A model generated the notes under the pieces. It saw only the letters and a program-made list of their open reading frames with translations. It did no database searches and was not told where the DNA came from. Shown here piece by piece: positions 20,587 to 23,319 of a stretch of DNA of 23,319 bases. The stretch spans positions 1 through 23,319 of IMG/VR virus record IMGVR_UViG_3300048586_000243; one strand, written 5' to 3'. A program made the position numbers and the translations under genes. Source of the stretch: a virus. Position 1 is the first letter of the stretch. Each line of letters starts with the position of its first letter.

Positions 20587-22241
20587 GCCGGGGCACCGCC
20601 GGCCAACGCGGCCTCGGCGCCAGCGGCATCCTTCAGCGCGCCTGCGCCCAGCTTGGCCATCTGCGCCATCTGGGCTGCTTGCTGCATCTGCTGGCGGTTT
20701 CCGGCCAGCTCGTCCGCCGCGTCGCGCGACCGCAGGATGCGGGCAGGGGCGCCGCGCGCGTCCATCAGCGTTTCCAGCAGCCCGTCCGTATCGAGACGGT
20801 CGCCTAGCCGGGCAGCGGCCTCCGGTGAAATGCTGGCCAGCGGGGTGATATCCTGCAGAACGCGCAGGGTGGCGTTGCCCTCCACACTCCGCTGGGCGGC
20901 CGCTGCGGCGCTGTCGTATTCAACCCGCAGCTCTGCGCCTTCCATTTCCTTCGGCGGTGGCCTGATCTGACCGGCCCGCCACAATAGGGCAAAGCGGCGC
21001 GCGATCTTGGGGGCAAGGAACTCTTCCTGCACACGCCCCTGATGCGGGGCCCAGAGGCGCTGGCGCTCTTCGGTGATCGCCATGACTTCGGTGGCGGTCA
21101 TGCCGGTGCGGCCTGCCAGCTGCATCAGCGTGTAGTGGAACGCGTCGCGGACCTCTTCCAGCTTCGCCTGCCGTTCCTGCAGGGTCAGGTTCAAACCACC
21201 GGCCATCTGCAGGGGCTGCAGCAGGGCGTTGCCGCGCACGGGATCGACCGCGCCATAGACCACTTCGCCCGGGCGGATGCGGCCGTTCAGCGGAAAGTCC
21301 TGCCGATCGGGGGCCAGAAGTGTCGGATCAGCCGCCCGCTGCGCCGCGCGGACCGTGGCGTCTTCCATCCGCTGCAGGATCCGGGCCGAGGGAAGGGCCG
21401 TGAAACCGGGGCCAAGGCCGCAGGTCTGGCCCGCATCCACCTGCCAGCGCGGCACGAAGAAGGGCATCTCCATGTATCCGCTTTCGCTGATGATGCAGCC
21501 TTCCACCTCGCAGCAATAGCGGCTCAACCACGGCTTGCCCTTCACGCCCAGCTTGTAGAACGGCCGCCATTCGGCGTTCTTGAAGGCGTGGTGATAGAAG
21601 GCATGTTTCGCGGTATCGCCCTTCTCGGCAAGCTCCACGATCTTGGCAGGCAGATCCTTGCCCTTGAACAGCGACATGGCCTGCGCCGGCGTCAGCATGA
21701 ACCGCCGCACGATCTCGACCACGCGGCCATAGCCGTCGATCTCCCAGACGACTTCGGCAAGGCTCAGCGCCGGATCGAGGATCTTGCGTTCGGCCTGGTC
21801 GACCTCGTCATACTGGACGGCATTTCCAAAGCTCGACAGATCGCCAAAGGTCTGGATCGCGGCGGAATAGAACGGGCTGACGCTTGGCCCGAAACTCGCC
21901 AGCACCCTGTCGGTCACATGGTCGAGCCACATCCGGCCCTCGTGCCAGGTGTTCAGATCGTTGTTGTTGGTACGGAACCCGAACCAGCGATTTGCCGGGT
22001 TGGTCAGGGTGCCGTAAAGACCGGCCGCGAAATTGTCATTGGCATGGATCGGGGCCGAAGACAGCGGCTTGTCGATCGTCCGGCCGCCGGGATCTCCGGT
22101 GCGGAACCCGCCACGGCCGGGACGCATCAACCGTGCGATATCCTCCCAAAGCTGTTCGTGTTCTGACCGCGCGGTCTTCATCTCGTTCCAGCGGCGTTCG
22201 GCCAGCTCGAACCTTGGATCTTTCACCAGGCTGGACATCAC
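20583..22241 (-). CDS. Portal protein (head-to-tail connector, T7 gp8-like)
   Basis: This 552-residue protein matches the size of T7 gp8 (536). It has 'RWNEMKTARSEHEQLWEDIARLMRP' at the start, 'ANDNFAAGLYGTLTNPANRWFGF', 'WLDHVTDRVLASF', 'GNAVQYDE' and 'LQLAGRTGMTATEVMAITEERQRLW' (as LMQLAGRTGMTATEV in residues about 370-400), all characteristic of the podoviral head-tail connector family (PF12236). The C-terminal 60 residues are Ala/Met/Gln-rich helices (MQQAAQMAQMAKLGAG), the barrel region of the portal. It would form the dodecameric DNA gate at the unique head vertex. It overlaps both neighbouring genes by 4 bp. This is the firmest structural call in the window. Confidence 0.95.
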   Translation of the reverse strand: MMSSLVKDPRFELAERRWNEMKTARSEHEQLWEDIARLMRPGRGGFRTGDPGGRTIDKPLSSAPIHANDNFAAGLYGTLTNPANRWFGFRTNNNDLNTWHEGRMWLDHVTDRVLASFGPSVSPFYSAAIQTFGDLSSFGNAVQYDEVDQAERKILDPALSLAEVVWEIDGYGRVVEIVRRFMLTPAQAMSLFKGKDLPAKIVELAEKGDTAKHAFYHHAFKNAEWRPFYKLGVKGKPWLSRYCCEVEGCIISESGYMEMPFFVPRWQVDAGQTCGLGPGFTALPSARILQRMEDATVRAAQRAADPTLLAPDRQDFPLNGRIRPGEVVYGAVDPVRGNALLQPLQMAGGLNLTLQERQAKLEEVRDAFHYTLMQLAGRTGMTATEVMAITEERQRLWAPHQGRVQEEFLAPKIARRFALLWRAGQIRPPPKEMEGAELRVEYDSAAAAAQRSVEGNATLRVLQDITPLASISPEAAARLGDRLDTDGLLETLMDARGAPARILRSRDAADELAGNRQQMQQAAQMAQMAKLGAGALKDAAGAEAALAGGAPA

Positions 22242-22420
22242 GCGGTCCCGCCCAGCTTTGGCGTTGCGGGAATGCCGTTCGGCCCGGTCAGGATATCGGC
22301 CGCAGCACCGGCGCGGCGCTTGCGCAGGCGGGCTTCCATGTCAGCTTGTTGCTGGGCTTCGCCGTTGTCATAGGCCGCGACCTGCGGCTTCTGCACCTTT
22401 GGCGTCTTCATGAAACACAT
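22238..22420 (-). CDS. Small 'MCF...ILTG' protein upstream of the portal
   Basis: The product is 60 residues: MCFMKTPKVQKP, a Gln/Ala/Asp-rich middle, then 'RLRKRRAGAAADILTGPNG' and a short Pro/Gly tail. Small proteins with an N-terminal MCF or MGF, a Pro-rich start, and a basic 'KRRG.A..ILTG' motif commonly precede portal genes in podoviruses; their job is not known to me. The ATG at 22420 has GGAG ten bases upstream; an internal ATG at 22411 has none. The stop overlaps the portal start by 4 bp. Confidence 0.78.
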   Translation of the reverse strand: MCFMKTPKVQKPQVAAYDNGEAQQQADMEARLRKRRAGAAADILTGPNGIPATPKLGGTA

Positions 22421-22432
22421 TTGCAGGGGCTC

Positions 22433-22966
22433 CTATTTCTGGTTTTGGCAGACAGAAACAGGGCGCGGGTGACGGTCGGTCACCAGCCAGGCCCATTGTC
22501 GGAAAGTCACACCTCCGGTCAAGCCGAAACCGCGCATGTCGCATTCGCGGACAAAGCCGATGCTACGCAGCAACCCCGAAGCGGTCGGATGGTCTGCCCA
22601 GCTCCGCGCTTCGATCCGGTGCACTCCCTTGCCGTCGATGAAGGTGGGAAGCTCGCTCCGGATCCGCACCGCCAGGCGTGCCAGTGGCACCCTGAAGGCG
22701 GCATGATCCCGCGCCAGAAGAACGGCACCGGCAACGCCGGCCTGCCCCGTGTGGGACAGGCCGAAAATTGCAAAGGGCGTCTCGCCCGTGATCGCCACGA
22801 AGGAAGCGATGCGAAACCCCTGCATGGCCCGCCAGTCCGCCCAGATTGCCAGCGGGGTCGAGGCGCTGCCCCGCACAAGCTCGCACTCCAGATGGTCGGC
22901 GGGATCCAGTCGATCGATCACCGCCTTCGCGGCCAGATCCTCATAGGGCAAGACGCGCAGCATCAT
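22433..22966 (-). CDS. T7 gp13-like virion protein with GNAT-like fold (DUF2833 type)
   Basis: The protein has 177 residues. After 'LRVLPYEDLAAKAVID' it shows a run of strands and helices ordered as in small N-acetyltransferase-like phage proteins: 'ASFVAITGETPFAIFGLS', 'GAVLLARDH', 'RLAVRIRSELPTF' and a late 'GLLRSIGFV', the last resembling the GNAT 'A.....GF' helix-strand. Phage gp13/DUF2833 proteins of this form lie near head genes in podoviruses. No acetyl-CoA loop (Q/R-x-x-G-x-G/A) is evident, so enzyme activity is doubtful. ATG at 22966 overlaps the GapR-like stop (ATGA); a second ATG follows at once. Twelve bases separate it from the next gene. Confidence 0.7.
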   Translation of the reverse strand: MMLRVLPYEDLAAKAVIDRLDPADHLECELVRGSASTPLAIWADWRAMQGFRIASFVAITGETPFAIFGLSHTGQAGVAGAVLLARDHAAFRVPLARLAVRIRSELPTFIDGKGVHRIEARSWADHPTASGLLRSIGFVRECDMRGFGLTGGVTFRQWAWLVTDRHPRPVSVCQNQK

Positions 22967-23208
22967 TTGCCCTCAAGCGCCCGCAGGTAGATCTCAAGGA
23001 CCGCCTCTTCCTCGGCGATGTCATCCGCCCGGCGCTTCCTCCGGGCGATGATCATGCGCATGACCTTGGTGTCATAGCCCCGGGCCTTGGCCTCGGCGAA
23101 CAGTTCCTTCTCCTGTTCGGCGATGTCGCGCTTCTCGGCCGCCAGCTGCTCGGCCCGCTCGATGAAGCTCTTCAGCTCGTCTGCGGTGACGATGTAGGGA
23201 TCAGACAT
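22963..23208 (-). CDS. GapR family (DUF2312) DNA-binding protein
   Basis: The 81-residue product matches the GapR/DUF2312 pattern closely: 'ELKSFIERAEQLAAEKRDIAE', 'KELFAEAKARGYDTKVMRMII' and an acidic-basic helix ending 'EAVLEIYLRALEG'. In Caulobacter, GapR binds AT-rich, overtwisted DNA ahead of polymerases and supports replication and segregation. A phage copy could aid replication or packaging of phage DNA or compete with the host protein; this is inference. ATG at 23208 lies inside the end of the upstream gene (8-bp overlap) and is preferred over an in-frame ATG at 23223. The stop overlaps the gp13-like start. Confidence 0.88.
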   Translation of the reverse strand: MSDPYIVTADELKSFIERAEQLAAEKRDIAEQEKELFAEAKARGYDTKVMRMIIARRKRRADDIAEEEAVLEIYLRALEGK

Positions 23209-23319
23209 TAGCCAGCTCCGCAATCGCCTGCCGCGCCGCCATGCACCAGTTGGTCAGCAACAGGCCCTCGTCCTCGCTGACCGCCTCGGCGCGCACCCCC
23301 GCCAGGGTGACGGTCTGGC
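23201..23319 (-). CDS. 3' end of an unidentified upstream gene (partial)
   Basis: An open frame enters from the right edge and ends with TGA at 23203-23201, overlapping the GapR-like start by 8 bp. The visible 38 residues read QTVTLAGVRAEAVSEDEG, then a helix LLLTNWCMAARQAIAEL and a final ANV. The tight overlap and good codon pattern support a real coding end in the same operon. The fragment is too short to assign a family. Confidence 0.65.
   Translation of the reverse strand, partial: QTVTLAGVRAEAVSEDEGLLLTNWCMAARQAIAELANV

Noticed and set aside
5534-22457. A 13-bp identical sequence (TTGGCAGACAGAA) at 5534-5546 and 22445-22457, both shortly upstream of gene starts
   Set aside because: Several chance 13-bp matches are expected in 23 kb, the upstream copy lies within coding sequence, and no third copy was found at other starts, so a phage promoter is not supported.

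Overview
The window is most of the late (virion and lysis) half of a T7-like temperate podovirus, apparently an integrated prophage in an alphaproteobacterium. A Rhodobacterales host (Paracoccus/Rhodobacter type) is the best guess. Grounds: high GC (60-67% in stretches I counted by hand), codon use rich in G/C third positions, a spike-base protein of the family named after Rhodobacter capsulatus GTA gene Rcc01079, and a GapR/DUF2312 gene. All genes I accept are on the minus strand, so the reading order is from right (23319) to left (1). Most junctions are 1-4 bp stop/start overlaps, which indicates translational coupling.

Layout in transcription order. (1) 23319-22238, head of the cassette: the end of an unidentified gene, a GapR-like DNA-binding protein, a T7 gp13/GNAT-like protein and a small 'MCF' protein. 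(2) 22241-19138, procapsid assembly: portal (head-tail connector), a Bbp19-like protein, scaffold and an unknown 67-residue protein. (3) 19137-17371, a separate capsid unit: a tandem repeat, a hairpin terminator/attenuator and a sigma70-like promoter, then a structured leader of about 165 nt, the major capsid protein, a hairpin, a probable cement protein and a strong terminator. (4) 17357-14557, tail tube: gp11-like and gp12-like proteins. (5) 14557-5594, ejection proteins: gp14-like, gp15-like, a 1252-residue protein with two wall-hydrolase-like blocks and a DdrB/ParB-like block, and an 831-residue partner. (6) A hairpin, then an 803-residue tail spike with an SGNH esterase domain (5509-3098). 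(7) Lysis, 3097-1571: a three-helix holin candidate, a 43-residue one-helix protein not seen among the longer reading frames, a GH24 endolysin, and an overlapping i-spanin/o-spanin pair. (8) 1590-545: a GTA-type spike base and a LamG-like fibre, then a DUF5658 membrane protein (490-212). (9) The left end: a 3' fragment of tRNA-Asn(GTT), the probable attachment site, followed by a terminator that probably belongs to the host.

The genes form one production line. Portal, scaffold, capsid and cement build the head. The gp11/gp12 proteins and the spike build the tail. The gp14/15/16-like proteins form the core that is ejected through the envelope, and the lysis genes release the particles. Terminase, replication, repressor and integrase genes are not in the window. 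What stands out: GTA-type head-spike genes in a podovirus, a multi-domain ejection lysin whose wall-active block has lower GC than its flanks, and an internal promoter/terminator arrangement that isolates capsid plus cement expression. All family assignments come from reading the sequence; no database search was run.
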